The notes beneath the pieces are model-generated. The model was not told the DNA's origin, did not search any database, and saw only the letters and a program-made list of their open reading frames with translations. A stretch of 64,000 nt of DNA, taken from positions 4,836,001-4,900,000 of the forward strand of contig NC_015554.1 in assembly GCF_000213655.1 (NCBI RefSeq), written 5' to 3'. The translations under genes were made by a program, and so were the position numbers. The DNA is from Alteromonas naphthalenivorans (GTDB lineage Bacteria > Pseudomonadota > Gammaproteobacteria > Enterobacterales > Alteromonadaceae). Shown here piece by piece: positions 56,126 through 64,000 of the stretch; positions within the stretch are counted from its first letter, which is position 1, and each line of letters opens with the position of its first letter.

Positions 56126-57028
56126 TTAGCTACTTAGGGGTGGTCGACGCATAAAAATGGGCACTTTACCCATAGCTATGGCGTTGCCCACCAGCACCAC
56201 TACTACGCCAAGTACAGACAGCCAGCTCCACGTATAACCTTCAAAAAAAGTGGAGATAACAAGCGCCACAATGGGGTAAACCAGTACCACATAAGCGGCT
56301 TTGTCTGCGCCTATTTGCTTTAGTAGCTTCATGTAAGAGCCAAACGCCAGCACCGAACCGAAAATAGCCAAATAAAGCAACGAAATATAGAACTCAGGGG
56401 CAGTAGGAATGACCAAGGTGTCGTTTGTGAACCACGCGGTAACATAGAGCATCACCATGGCATAGCTCATGGCGTAAAAATTCATTTGAATAACCGGTGT
56501 GCCCGAGGTGAGGATCCGCTCTGATATCACGTTACCAATTGATGCACTAAAAAAAGAAACAAATGCAATAGAAAGGCCCGCCGCTAACGCAGCGTCCATC
56601 GATACTTTTGAAAACTCGGGCACAAACAAGCAAATAATACCCGCAAGCCCAAACGTAGCGCCCACCACCACTTCCAATCTAATAGGCTGCTTTAACCACC
56701 ATCGTCGAAGAACCACATTAAAGTAAATAATGCTGGAACTCATAAGGGCGAGTAACGCGCTGATAATATGCGCCTGCGCCATATATAGCAGGGTATAGTT
56801 GAGGCAATATAGGAAGAAGCCTACTCCGGCCATTTTAATGTGAATGTGTAGCGGTAACTTAAACGGCAAGCCGCGCACCATACAAAATAGCCCTAAACAC
56901 AGTGCAGCTAACGTATAGCGCCATGCTACGGCCAGGGTTTCAGCGGTATGCCCTATCTGATACGTAATGGCTATCCAGGTTGAACCCCAAATGAGTGTAC
57001 AAATGGCAAACAGCACGCCATTGCTCAT
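56126..57028 (-). CDS. EamA/DMT family transporter
   Basis: A 300-residue inner-membrane protein with ten helices in two EamA repeats (FAICTLIWGSTWIAITYQIG near the start; YLAIFGSVLAFGSYMKLLKQ in the second). Members export amino acids or other metabolites. Its ATG overlaps the dehydrogenase stop by 4 bases, so it is at the end of the proB operon. Substrate unknown. Confidence 0.92.
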   Translation of the reverse strand: MSNGVLFAICTLIWGSTWIAITYQIGHTAETLAVAWRYTLAALCLGLFCMVRGLPFKLPLHIHIKMAGVGFFLYCLNYTLLYMAQAHIISALLALMSSSIIYFNVVLRRWWLKQPIRLEVVVGATFGLAGIICLFVPEFSKVSMDAALAAGLSIAFVSFFSASIGNVISERILTSGTPVIQMNFYAMSYAMVMLYVTAWFTNDTLVIPTAPEFYISLLYLAIFGSVLAFGSYMKLLKQIGADKAAYVVLVYPIVALVISTFFEGYTWSWLSVLGVVVVLVGNAIAMGKVPIFMRRPPLSS

Positions 57029-58071
57029 GGGTGAGCATCTATAAACTGAATTAGATGGTTTATAGCCATGTTAAACAGCCGCTGACGAGACTCATTCGCC
57101 ATCCACGCCGTATGGGGGGTAACAATAAGATTGGGGATAGTACCGGTTAGCAATGGATGATCGGCTGGGGGAGGCTCTTGGGATATAACATCAACCGCCG
57201 CGCCGCCTATTTTCCCGCATTGTAGCGCAGACACCAGTGCGTCTTCATCAATTAGCCCACCTCTGGCGGTATTAATAAGAAAACTGGTAGGTTGCATCAA
57301 CGACAACCGGGTTTCGTTAAAAAGGTGATAATTATCGTCTGTTAGTGGGCAATGCAGGCTAACCACATCGGCGCTAGGTAATAATGATTCTAATGAAGGT
57401 CGAGTGTCTTGTTTATTATCATAAAGCTCTTCTGTAGAAAGCCCCCCTGGCCGCGCTGCAATACTCACCTTCATACCCATTGCGATAAATAGCGCTTCAA
57501 CTCGCTTTCCCAACTCTCCATGACCTACTATGACCGCATGCTTTCCAGCAAGCTCCACAATGGGGTGCTCGGTTAAGCAAAAGTGCGGCGATGTTGCCCA
57601 TTTACCTTGGTTTACATCGTTATGGTACTGAGGAAACGCTGTGGCCAAATTAAGCAGCAACATTAAAGTATGCTGGGCCACACTGTCGGTGCCATAACCT
57701 TCCACATTTTGCACGGTAATATTGTGCGTTTGGCAGTAATTAGTATCTACATTGTTAGTACCTGTGGCCATTACACCCACATACTTTAGCGACTTGGCGT
57801 GTTGTAGCGCCTCGCTATCTAATACTACCTTGTTGGTAAGTACGATATCGGCTTTCGCTATTCTGGCAACGACCTCTTCTGGAAGGGTGTTGTCATAGCA
57901 AGTTAGCTCAACATTTACGTTATTAAGCAATGACGTATCTATTGAGTCAGAGTTCAGTAAATCTGCACTAAACGTTTCAGCATCGAGAAAAACCCCTGTT
58001 AGCTTGTTCTGAGTAAGGTTTTTCGTGCTTTTAGTGCCTGCTTGGGCCGCTTGACTATTGGTCACCGGCAT
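57025..58071 (-). CDS. D-2-hydroxyacid dehydrogenase (glycerate dehydrogenase-like)
   Basis: A 348-residue protein from ATG 58071, which overlaps the thioesterase end by 17 bases; a start at 58116 would overlap more. The NAD-binding loop is VIVGHGELGKRVEALF, the substrate Arg is in INTARGGLIDEDAL, the Glu in DVISQEPPP and the His in IVTPHTAWMANES, the full catalytic set of the family. It reduces 2-keto acids such as hydroxypyruvate with NAD(P)H. Likely cotranscribed with proB and the thioesterase. Confidence 0.93.
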   Translation of the reverse strand: MPVTNSQAAQAGTKSTKNLTQNKLTGVFLDAETFSADLLNSDSIDTSLLNNVNVELTCYDNTLPEEVVARIAKADIVLTNKVVLDSEALQHAKSLKYVGVMATGTNNVDTNYCQTHNITVQNVEGYGTDSVAQHTLMLLLNLATAFPQYHNDVNQGKWATSPHFCLTEHPIVELAGKHAVIVGHGELGKRVEALFIAMGMKVSIAARPGGLSTEELYDNKQDTRPSLESLLPSADVVSLHCPLTDDNYHLFNETRLSLMQPTSFLINTARGGLIDEDALVSALQCGKIGGAAVDVISQEPPPADHPLLTGTIPNLIVTPHTAWMANESRQRLFNMAINHLIQFIDAHP

Positions 58072-58528
58072 TTCCTTGATTGTCTGCCTCGCCGATAGAC
58101 TCGCAAATAGACTCAAGGGCAGTTTTTATATTAACAGGTATAGGCACCGCTTTGTCAGACAGTCTATCAACAAATACATGTACAAACTGACCGTGCGCCA
58201 CGCGGCGTTTAGCCTCACCAGCATAAACCGACAAACCGTATGTCACTGAACTTCTACCTAACTTTATCACCCTTAACCCAACATAAATCGTTTCTGGATA
58301 AGCGGCTGGCGTAATATATTGGCACTGGCTACTGACTACATAAGCCACCGCGCTGCTTTCTTGAATATTAAGGCCGCCCTCGTCAATTAAAAAGCGATTT
58401 ACGGCGGTATCAAAAAAGCTGTAATACATCACATTGTTAATGTGGCCATAAACGTCGTTGTCTTGCCAGCGAGTGGCAATTTCAAGGTGATAAGGGTAAT
58501 CGTTGAGCGATGGTGTAATGTCTGTCAT
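58055..58528 (-). CDS. 4HBT-fold acyl-CoA thioesterase
   Basis: A 157-residue single hot-dog domain. The catalytic region ATRWQDNDVYGHINNVMYYS (Asp near residue 23) is the YbgC/4-hydroxybenzoyl-CoA thioesterase signature. It hydrolyses short- or medium-chain acyl-CoA. It starts 35 bp after proB and overlaps the dehydrogenase by 17 bases. Confidence 0.92.
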   Translation of the reverse strand: MTDITPSLNDYPYHLEIATRWQDNDVYGHINNVMYYSFFDTAVNRFLIDEGGLNIQESSAVAYVVSSQCQYITPAAYPETIYVGLRVIKLGRSSVTYGLSVYAGEAKRRVAHGQFVHVFVDRLSDKAVPIPVNIKTALESICESIGEADNQGNAGDQ

Positions 58529-58563
58529 GCGTGGCGTTATCCCAAAAGTTAAAAATGTGGAAA

Positions 58564-59661
58564 CTAAAGCAATACCAAGTCGTCGCGATGTACAACTACG
58601 TCGGTCGTTTCATAACCTAACACATCCGCAATATGCTGCGAATTTTTCCCTTTTATAAGCATTAAGTCTCGGGCGTTATAAAGGGCTAAGCCCTTTGCAA
58701 TAACTTGTTTTTCAAAGCAAATCTCTACCGCTTCCCCTTGGTTAAAATTACCTTCTATGCTCGTTATCCCTGAAGGTAACAGTGACGCCCCGCGGTCAAC
58801 CAAAGCAGCTTTCGCACCTTCATCGACATGAATACGGCCACACGTTTTAAGCGTATGCGTTAACCACAGACGTCGTGCTTTTTTAGGGGAATTACTGGCG
58901 TGAAATAAGGTACCAGGAATAGAGCCGTTTAGCATGGCATCGAAAGACGCCCCTTTTCTACCGTTCACAATAATGGTTTGAATACCGCTACTGGTGCACT
59001 TATCAGCCGCTTCAATTTTCGTTCGCATACCGCCAGTACCTACTGAGGTGCCAGCACCGCCCGCCAACTTATAAATCGACTCGTCAATATTGTGTACTTC
59101 ACTGATTAACGTGGCGTCTGGATCTTTACGAGGGTCGGCCGTGTACAAGCCGTCAATATCTGAGCAAATAATCAGCGTATCGGCTTGAGCGACTAGCGCG
59201 GTATATGCACCAAGGTTATCGTTATCACCTACTTTCAGCTCGTTTACAGCGACGGTATCGTTCTCATTAACAATGGGAAGCGCATTATGGTTTAGCAGCT
59301 CTCTAAGGGTGTTTTTGATATTTACATAGCGAGTGCGGTCGCGAAGATCGTCGGCAGTAAGTAAAACCTGCGCACAAGGAAAATCGAAAAAGCGTTGCCA
59401 ATTTGCCATCATTTGGGTTTGACCAATGGCAGCCATGGCTTGCTTTTCAGCAATAGACGCATTGTGACGAATCTTCACTTTGCTTCGCCCTGCTGCCACG
59501 CTGCCCGAGGAAACCAAAATAATTTCTTTGCCAGATTCACGGCTTATCGTGATAAAGCGCGCCAGTGCTAACAAAAATCGGGCGCTACACTCATCGCCAT
59601 TTGGCGCAATAAGGGCGCTACCTACTTTAATTACGGCACGCTGCCAATTGAGACGGTTCAT
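58564..59661 (-). CDS. proB: Glutamate 5-kinase
   Basis: A 365-residue protein from ATG 59661 (MNRLNWQRAVIKVGSALIAP); the ATG at 59676 adds five residues. The amino-acid kinase domain has EIILVSSGSVAAGRS, VNENDTVAVNEL and GGAGTSVGTGGMRTKIEAA, and a C-terminal PUA domain (about 280-365). It phosphorylates glutamate in proline synthesis and is usually feedback-inhibited by proline. proA is not adjacent here. Confidence 0.96.
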   Translation of the reverse strand: MNRLNWQRAVIKVGSALIAPNGDECSARFLLALARFITISRESGKEIILVSSGSVAAGRSKVKIRHNASIAEKQAMAAIGQTQMMANWQRFFDFPCAQVLLTADDLRDRTRYVNIKNTLRELLNHNALPIVNENDTVAVNELKVGDNDNLGAYTALVAQADTLIICSDIDGLYTADPRKDPDATLISEVHNIDESIYKLAGGAGTSVGTGGMRTKIEAADKCTSSGIQTIIVNGRKGASFDAMLNGSIPGTLFHASNSPKKARRLWLTHTLKTCGRIHVDEGAKAALVDRGASLLPSGITSIEGNFNQGEAVEICFEKQVIAKGLALYNARDLMLIKGKNSQHIADVLGYETTDVVVHRDDLVLL

Positions 59662-59840
59662 AAGAAGATGATGCAAGAAAACAGGGGGTTAAGAATACGA
59701 CACTTCGCTTTTTAAACAAACGTTATGTTACAGTTTTTTGCGTTAAAATAGGGTGAGTTTACGCCCAAAAACTGGGATAAAAGCAAAAGGGCTTATATAC
59801 TAGTTCGCTTATTTTATTATAAAAATAACTGGGAAACTCC

Positions 59841-62315
59841 ATGAATAAGCACCAACGACATCTTTTCTGGCTTGCGCCAGTGCTGTCTATGCTGATTTAC
59901 CTTCCATTCGCCAACGCAGCAATAAATCAAACTATAGGCGATTTTGAAGATAAGTTCCGTCAGCTAGACGAATCTCTTCCTACCCCCAATGTATATCGAA
60001 ATGCAGCGGGTGAGCCAGGTCATCAATACTGGCAACAACAAGTAGACTACAAAATTGACGTTAAGCTGATTGAAGATACGCGCCGTATTGAAGCCAGTGA
60101 AACCATTACCTATCACAACAATGCACCAGATACGTTGAAGTATTTATGGATCCAATTGGATCAGAATAAATTCCGCGACGATTCTATGTCTGCCCTTACC
60201 ACCACTTTTGGTGGCATTGGCAATCGTGGACCTGCTACAAAAACAGCCAGTGGCAGTAAACCTGCACAACTGAGCATGGCCGCACTTCGCCGCCAACAGT
60301 TTGTTGACGATAACGAATTGGGTTACACCATTTCACGGGTGCAAGACAGCGCAGGTAACGATTTACACCACGTTATTGTTGGTACGCTAATGCGTGTAGA
60401 TTTAGCGCAACCTCTTCAACCTAAAAACAACGTTACTTTCGATATCGATTTTGCGTTCAATATTGTTGAAGAAGATGCCGTTTCTGCTCGTGCGGGTTAC
60501 GAACACTTCCCAGATGACGAACGTGAAGGCGGTAACGATATTTTCTTACTCGCCCAATGGTTCCCTCGTCTAGCGGCTTATACCGATTACGAAGCATGGA
60601 CAAACAAAGAGTTTATTGGCCGTGGTGAGTTCACGTTAGAATTCGGTAACTACGAAGTTGATATTACGGTTCCAGCCGATCATATCGTTTCTTCTACCGG
60701 TGAATTGCAAAACGCAGACGACGTGCTAACTAGCACGCAGCGTAAACGTTTGAAAGAAGCGGAAGATGCTGACCGTATTGTATTCGTGGTTACTGCTGAA
60801 GAAGCGCTAGAGAACGAAAAAGCTGGCACCAACAAACAAAAAACATGGCGTTTTAAAGCCGACAACGTGCGTGATTTCGCATGGGCTTCGTCACGTAAAT
60901 TTATGTGGGATGCGCGTGGCTACCACCAAGGTGGCGACACTCAGCCATTAGTCATGGCGATGTCTTTCTACCCGAAAGAAGGTGGCGAGCTTTGGGAAAA
61001 GTACTCTACTGAATCTATCATCCATACTATGGATGTTTATAGCCGCTTTAGCTTTGATTATCCGTACCCTGTTGCCCAGTCAGTAAATGGACCTGTTGGC
61101 GGCATGGAATACCCAATGATTACCTTCAACGGTCCACGTACCGAGCTTCGCGACGATGGCTCTCGTACTTATTCTTTGGCTGAAAAACGCTTTTTGATTG
61201 GCGTAGTTATTCATGAAGTGGGTCACATCTACTTCCCAATGACGGTTAACTCTGATGAGCGCCAGTGGACATGGATGGATGAAGGCTTAAACAGTTTTCT
61301 AGACGGTGTTGCAGGACGCGAATGGGATCCAACTATTCCGTGGGGCGTTGAGCCGCGTGATATTGTTAGCTACATGAAGTCTGAAACCCAAGTGCCAATT
61401 ATGACCCAGTCTGATTCAGTACTTAGGTTAGGCCCCAACGCTTACACCAAGCCAGCCGTTGCTCTAAACATATTACGTGAAACTATTCTTGGCCGTGATT
61501 TGTTCGATTTCGCCTTTAAAGAGTATGCACAACGTTGGATGTTCAAGCGCCCTACACCTTCTGATTTTTTCCGTACTATGGAAGAAGCTTCTGGTGTTGA
61601 TTTAGATTGGTTCTGGCGCGGTTGGTTTTACACTACCGATCACGTTGATATCAGCCTAGATAGCGTTTACAAGCTTCGTTTGAACACTGAAGATCCTGAT
61701 ATTGATTTCGCCCGTGAGCGTGAAGCCGAACTTGATAAACCTAAATCACTTACCGATATTCGCAACAAAGAAGAAGGGAAAGAACTTTGGGTAGACCGTT
61801 TCGAAGATATCAAAGATTTCTATGACGAAAACGACCGTTACACGGTAACTAACAAAGAGCGCAACAAGTACCGTAGTTTCTTGAAGAAACTTGAGCCTTG
61901 GGAACGTAAAGCGTTTGAACGTGCAGTTCGTGAAGACAAAAACTACTATGTACTCGACTTTAGCAACAAGGGCGGCTTAGTTATGCCGATTATTCTTGAG
62001 CTAGCATTTGAAGACGGCACAACTGAAGAAATGCGTATTCCTGCTGAAATTTGGCGCCGTACACCGAAAGCGGTAAGCAAGCTTATTGTCACTGAAAAGG
62101 GCAAAGAGCTAGTAAGCGTAACGGTTGACCCACATTGGGAAACGGCTGACGTAGATGTTGAAAACAACCACTATCCGCGTCAAATTATTCCTTCACGTAT
62201 TGAAGCGTACAAGTCTAAGCCTCGTAACACTTACGAGTATCGCGATCTAATGAACGATGTAAAAACCGAGCTAAAGACCGACGATGACGAAGACGAAGAC
62301 GAAGATGACAACTAA
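59841..62315 (+). CDS. M1 family metallopeptidase (aminopeptidase N-like)
   Basis: An 824-residue secreted protein with a signal peptide (FWLAPVLSMLIYLPFANA). The M1 domain has the beta N-terminal part (VKLIEDTRRIEASETITYHN), the GxMEN-like GPVGGMEYPMITF and the zinc site VVIHEVGHIYF with the third ligand in WTWMDEGLNSFLDG (Glu near 478). The tail ends in a run of Asp/Glu. It removes N-terminal residues from peptides outside the cytoplasm. The DUF6702 gene follows at once. Confidence 0.95.
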   Translation: MNKHQRHLFWLAPVLSMLIYLPFANAAINQTIGDFEDKFRQLDESLPTPNVYRNAAGEPGHQYWQQQVDYKIDVKLIEDTRRIEASETITYHNNAPDTLKYLWIQLDQNKFRDDSMSALTTTFGGIGNRGPATKTASGSKPAQLSMAALRRQQFVDDNELGYTISRVQDSAGNDLHHVIVGTLMRVDLAQPLQPKNNVTFDIDFAFNIVEEDAVSARAGYEHFPDDEREGGNDIFLLAQWFPRLAAYTDYEAWTNKEFIGRGEFTLEFGNYEVDITVPADHIVSSTGELQNADDVLTSTQRKRLKEAEDADRIVFVVTAEEALENEKAGTNKQKTWRFKADNVRDFAWASSRKFMWDARGYHQGGDTQPLVMAMSFYPKEGGELWEKYSTESIIHTMDVYSRFSFDYPYPVAQSVNGPVGGMEYPMITFNGPRTELRDDGSRTYSLAEKRFLIGVVIHEVGHIYFPMTVNSDERQWTWMDEGLNSFLDGVAGREWDPTIPWGVEPRDIVSYMKSETQVPIMTQSDSVLRLGPNAYTKPAVALNILRETILGRDLFDFAFKEYAQRWMFKRPTPSDFFRTMEEASGVDLDWFWRGWFYTTDHVDISLDSVYKLRLNTEDPDIDFAREREAELDKPKSLTDIRNKEEGKELWVDRFEDIKDFYDENDRYTVTNKERNKYRSFLKKLEPWERKAFERAVREDKNYYVLDFSNKGGLVMPIILELAFEDGTTEEMRIPAEIWRRTPKAVSKLIVTEKGKELVSVTVDPHWETADVDVENNHYPRQIIPSRIEAYKSKPRNTYEYRDLMNDVKTELKTDDDEDEDEDDN

Positions 62316-62319
62316 GGTT

Positions 62320-62868
62320 ATGCCTTTTAAGTTATCTGCTAAAAACCACAAGCAGAGCCTAACGGCGCTGCTTGTGGCTGTTTTTTTATGTACCGGTTTA
62401 TTCAGTACTTGGGCTAACGCGCACCAAGTTAAAGCCGCTATCACAACAGTGTTGTTCAACCCTAGAACGCAAAACATTGAAGTCATGCACCGCTTTAACC
62501 TGCACGATGCCGAGCATGCTGTAAAAGTGCTGTTCGATAAGCACGCCGATATTATGGAAGAAGAGAAAACCCAACAAGCCTTCGCTGATTACGTGAGCAA
62601 CCATTTTGCGTTGTTAAACGGTGAGGAAAAGTCATTAGACTTAGGTTTGGTCGGTTTTGAGTTGGATGGTAATCACTTTTGGGTGTACCAAGAAACCGCT
62701 CAACCGCCAGAGTTAGATGGTTTGATGATTCGTCACGATGCCTTACGTGACTTGTGGCCAACGCAAGTGAATACGTTAAATGTAGAAGGGAATGGGCCTT
62801 TAAAAACCCTGACCTTCACCGACAACGTCACCTTGCTTGAAGTGGAATTTGCTAGCGACCATCATTAA
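62320..62868 (+). CDS. DUF6702 family secreted protein
   Basis: A 182-residue protein from ATG 62320 (alternative ATG 62305 overlaps the M1 gene). A signal peptide (ALLVAVFLCTGLFSTWANA) is followed by HQVKAAITTVLFNPRTQNIE and VMHRFNLHDAEHAVKVLF, the pattern of DUF6702 proteins that commonly accompany M1 peptidases. Probably cotranscribed with the peptidase; function unknown. Confidence 0.88.
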   Translation: MPFKLSAKNHKQSLTALLVAVFLCTGLFSTWANAHQVKAAITTVLFNPRTQNIEVMHRFNLHDAEHAVKVLFDKHADIMEEEKTQQAFADYVSNHFALLNGEEKSLDLGLVGFELDGNHFWVYQETAQPPELDGLMIRHDALRDLWPTQVNTLNVEGNGPLKTLTFTDNVTLLEVEFASDHH

Positions 62869-62884
62869 TGCACTAAGTGCATTA
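62866..62884. repeat. Perfect 19-bp palindrome at the DUF6702 stop codon
   Basis: TAATGCACT-A-AGTGCATTA, 9-bp arms with a 1-base centre, begins with the TAA stop codon. It may be an mRNA 3' hairpin or chance. Confidence 0.5.
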
Positions 62885-62928
62885 TGTACGTGTTACTTAA
62901 TCTTTATTCAACTTCCTATTACTGATTT

Positions 62929-62957
62929 AAAGCACTGCCACTTCGCAGTGCTTTTTT
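62929..62957 (+). terminator. Rho-independent terminator of the M1-DUF6702 operon
   Basis: AAAGCACTGC and GCAGTGCTTT form a 10-bp stem with a 6-base loop, followed by a T tract. Confidence 0.93.
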
Positions 62958-63118
62958 ATATCCCCCTGAAGTCTTATTCCCATTTGCGTTAATCTCGCCT
63001 AAGTTAACCTAATACCCAGTTTTTAGAACAATCGGTTTATATTAATAAATGAATGTCGATTTTTATAAAAAAGGGACAAGTAAGGGCATGCTTTTAACTC
63101 ACACCATGGGGACTTTCC

Positions 63119-63391
63119 ATGAGCGATAATACAACCACCAATGCGTTTTCCAATAACAAGAATATTATGTGGGTGCTACTTAGCGGCGCCATGGCACTTA
63201 CCTTCATTGTGATGATGTTTTTACCTAACAGTGGTACTGGTGAGGGCATGATAGCGGTATATTCAGCCATGCTATGGTGTGGCATATTTGGCGCGGCATT
63301 ATTTCGCTATATGACAAGGAATGGTTGGGTAGGGTTCGCAATAGGCAGCGTAGTTGGCCTTATACTACAAATGGTAGCTCAGATAGTCTAA
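63119..63391 (+). CDS. Small two- to three-helix membrane protein, unknown
   Basis: A 90-residue protein with an N-terminal Asn/Thr-rich cytoplasmic stretch and hydrophobic helices (IMWVLLSGAMALTFIVMMFL; MIAVYSAMLWCGIFGAALF; GFAIGSVVGLILQMVAQIV). GGGGACT lies 7 bases before the ATG. I do not recognise a family; it stands alone between two operons. Confidence 0.7.
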   Translation: MSDNTTTNAFSNNKNIMWVLLSGAMALTFIVMMFLPNSGTGEGMIAVYSAMLWCGIFGAALFRYMTRNGWVGFAIGSVVGLILQMVAQIV

Positions 63392-63581
63392 ACGCCCATA
63401 TTGAGCACCGGGAATTTGAGAGCTGATTGTGTGATCATCTGTAGTTTTATCCCCATTAGCGTAGCTAGAGTTTCGTAAAACCTTATTGCAGCACTATTTA
63501 ACTAAGCAATATACAAAAAATTAAGAAGTAATCGACCAACGACACTTTAGCGTATAAGTACTAAGATAATTTGGTACTCGT

Positions 63582-63637
63582 AGGCTGAGTGCCGTAGGTT
63601 GGACCTCACAGATTGAGCCTCACAGGGTGATCTTCAT
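63582..63637 (+). repeat. Four imperfect 14-bp tandem repeats
   Basis: AGGCTGAGTGCCGT, AGGTTGGACCTCAC, AGATTGAGCCTCAC and AGGGTGATCTTCAT follow each other with an exact 14-bp period. They lie 54 bp before the ABC1 gene start. No function is apparent. Confidence 0.6.
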
Positions 63638-63690
63638 TAAATGGGGCTGCACGCGTTTCATAAAAGATTAAAGGCTTCCAAGGTTACTTC

Positions 63691-64000
63691 ATGGCAAAAA
63701 ATACCGATGAACGAAAAGCGCGAGCAGTACCTTCTTCTCGAATTGGGAGAGTAGGGCGCTTAGGTGCTTTGGCAGGCAAAATTGCGGGTAATGTTGTTAC
63801 TAATGGTGCCAGCCAATGGATTAAGGGCGAACGCCCTGCACTTAGCGCATTGTTACTGACACCAAAAAATATTACCAACATTGCCGATCAGCTCGCCACC
63901 ATGCGTGGTGCCGCCATGAAGCTAGGTCAGCTTATTTCTATGGATACGGGCGACTTTTTACCGCCAGAACTCGCTACTATATTAGCTAGGCTAAGGGAAG
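63691..64000 (+). CDS. ABC1/UbiB (AarF) family atypical kinase, N-terminal part (cut by window end)
   Basis: The frame from ATG 63691 runs to the end of the window (103 codons). MRGAAMKLGQLISMDTGD holds the KxGQ motif that marks ABC1/ADCK kinases, and FLPPELATILARLRE continues the family pattern. Homologues are atypical kinases or ATPases linked to ubiquinone synthesis and membrane lipids. Because the rest is missing, ubiB itself cannot be told from paralogues; ubiB usually follows ubiE/ubiJ, which are not here. Confidence 0.88.
   Translation, partial: MAKNTDERKARAVPSSRIGRVGRLGALAGKIAGNVVTNGASQWIKGERPALSALLLTPKNITNIADQLATMRGAAMKLGQLISMDTGDFLPPELATILARLRE

Overview
The window looks like the chromosome of a marine gammaproteobacterium of the Alteromonas type (Alteromonadaceae). 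This rests on moderate GC, protein sequences close to gammaproteobacterial orthologues (GreB, Tex, NfuA, LexA, PlsB, IlvC, TamA/TamB), a caa3-type oxidase assembly cluster, and many secreted peptidases and a TonB receptor. No rRNA, tRNA or CRISPR array was seen. Almost all of the window is core genome; the accessory part is the first ~3.1 kb.

Left edge (1-3109): one end of a genomic island. A tyrosine recombinase gene (probable gmtY) overlaps a downstream gene whose visible part is an integrase-repeat protein (probable gmtZ), so this looks like a Gamma-Mobile-Trio (GMT) type island whose body lies to the left. Upstream of the recombinase are two perfect palindromes, a helically phased six-copy AGCAC array, three GTGTCCAAA iteron-like repeats plus one degenerate copy, and a 171-aa winged-helix-like protein of unknown function. 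The island ends inside greB: greB homology starts abruptly at 3110, near codon 48, so the cell has lost the catalytic tip of GreB at this locus. Normal gene order resumes with tex.

3.1-19 kb: greB remnant, tex, a SprA-related metalloprotease and a small partner, bioH divergent from a ComF/GntX gene, a large M14 carboxypeptidase, nfuA with a near-perfect IscR type-1 site, then small enzymes and regulators (Asp/Glu racemase, VOC protein, methyltransferase, AraC/GyrI regulator, MATE pump, polysaccharide deacetylase).

19-28.2 kb: a minus-strand respiratory cluster coxB-coxA-ctaG-coxC, then SURF1, a small membrane protein, ctaA, cyoE, SCO and a GNAT gene. It encodes oxidase subunits I-III, copper delivery (CtaG, SCO), heme a synthesis (CyoE, CtaA) and assembly (SURF1). 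A convergent DUF2909 gene interrupts it.

28.7-35.2 kb: lexA with two SOS boxes, a Fur-type-controlled siderophore receptor, a GNAT protein and plsB. 35.2-44.9 kb: branched-chain amino acid genes ilvE-ilvD-ilvA in an operon without ilvGM, then TRIC, comM, and divergent ilvY/ilvC. 44.9-64 kb: an MFS pump, an S9 lipoprotein peptidase, tamA-tamB, an ECF sigma/membrane-protein pair facing a small PspB-like gene across a 28-bp perfect inverted repeat, a proB-thioesterase-dehydrogenase-EamA operon, an M1 peptidase with a DUF6702 protein, and the start of an ABC1/UbiB kinase-like gene cut by the window end.
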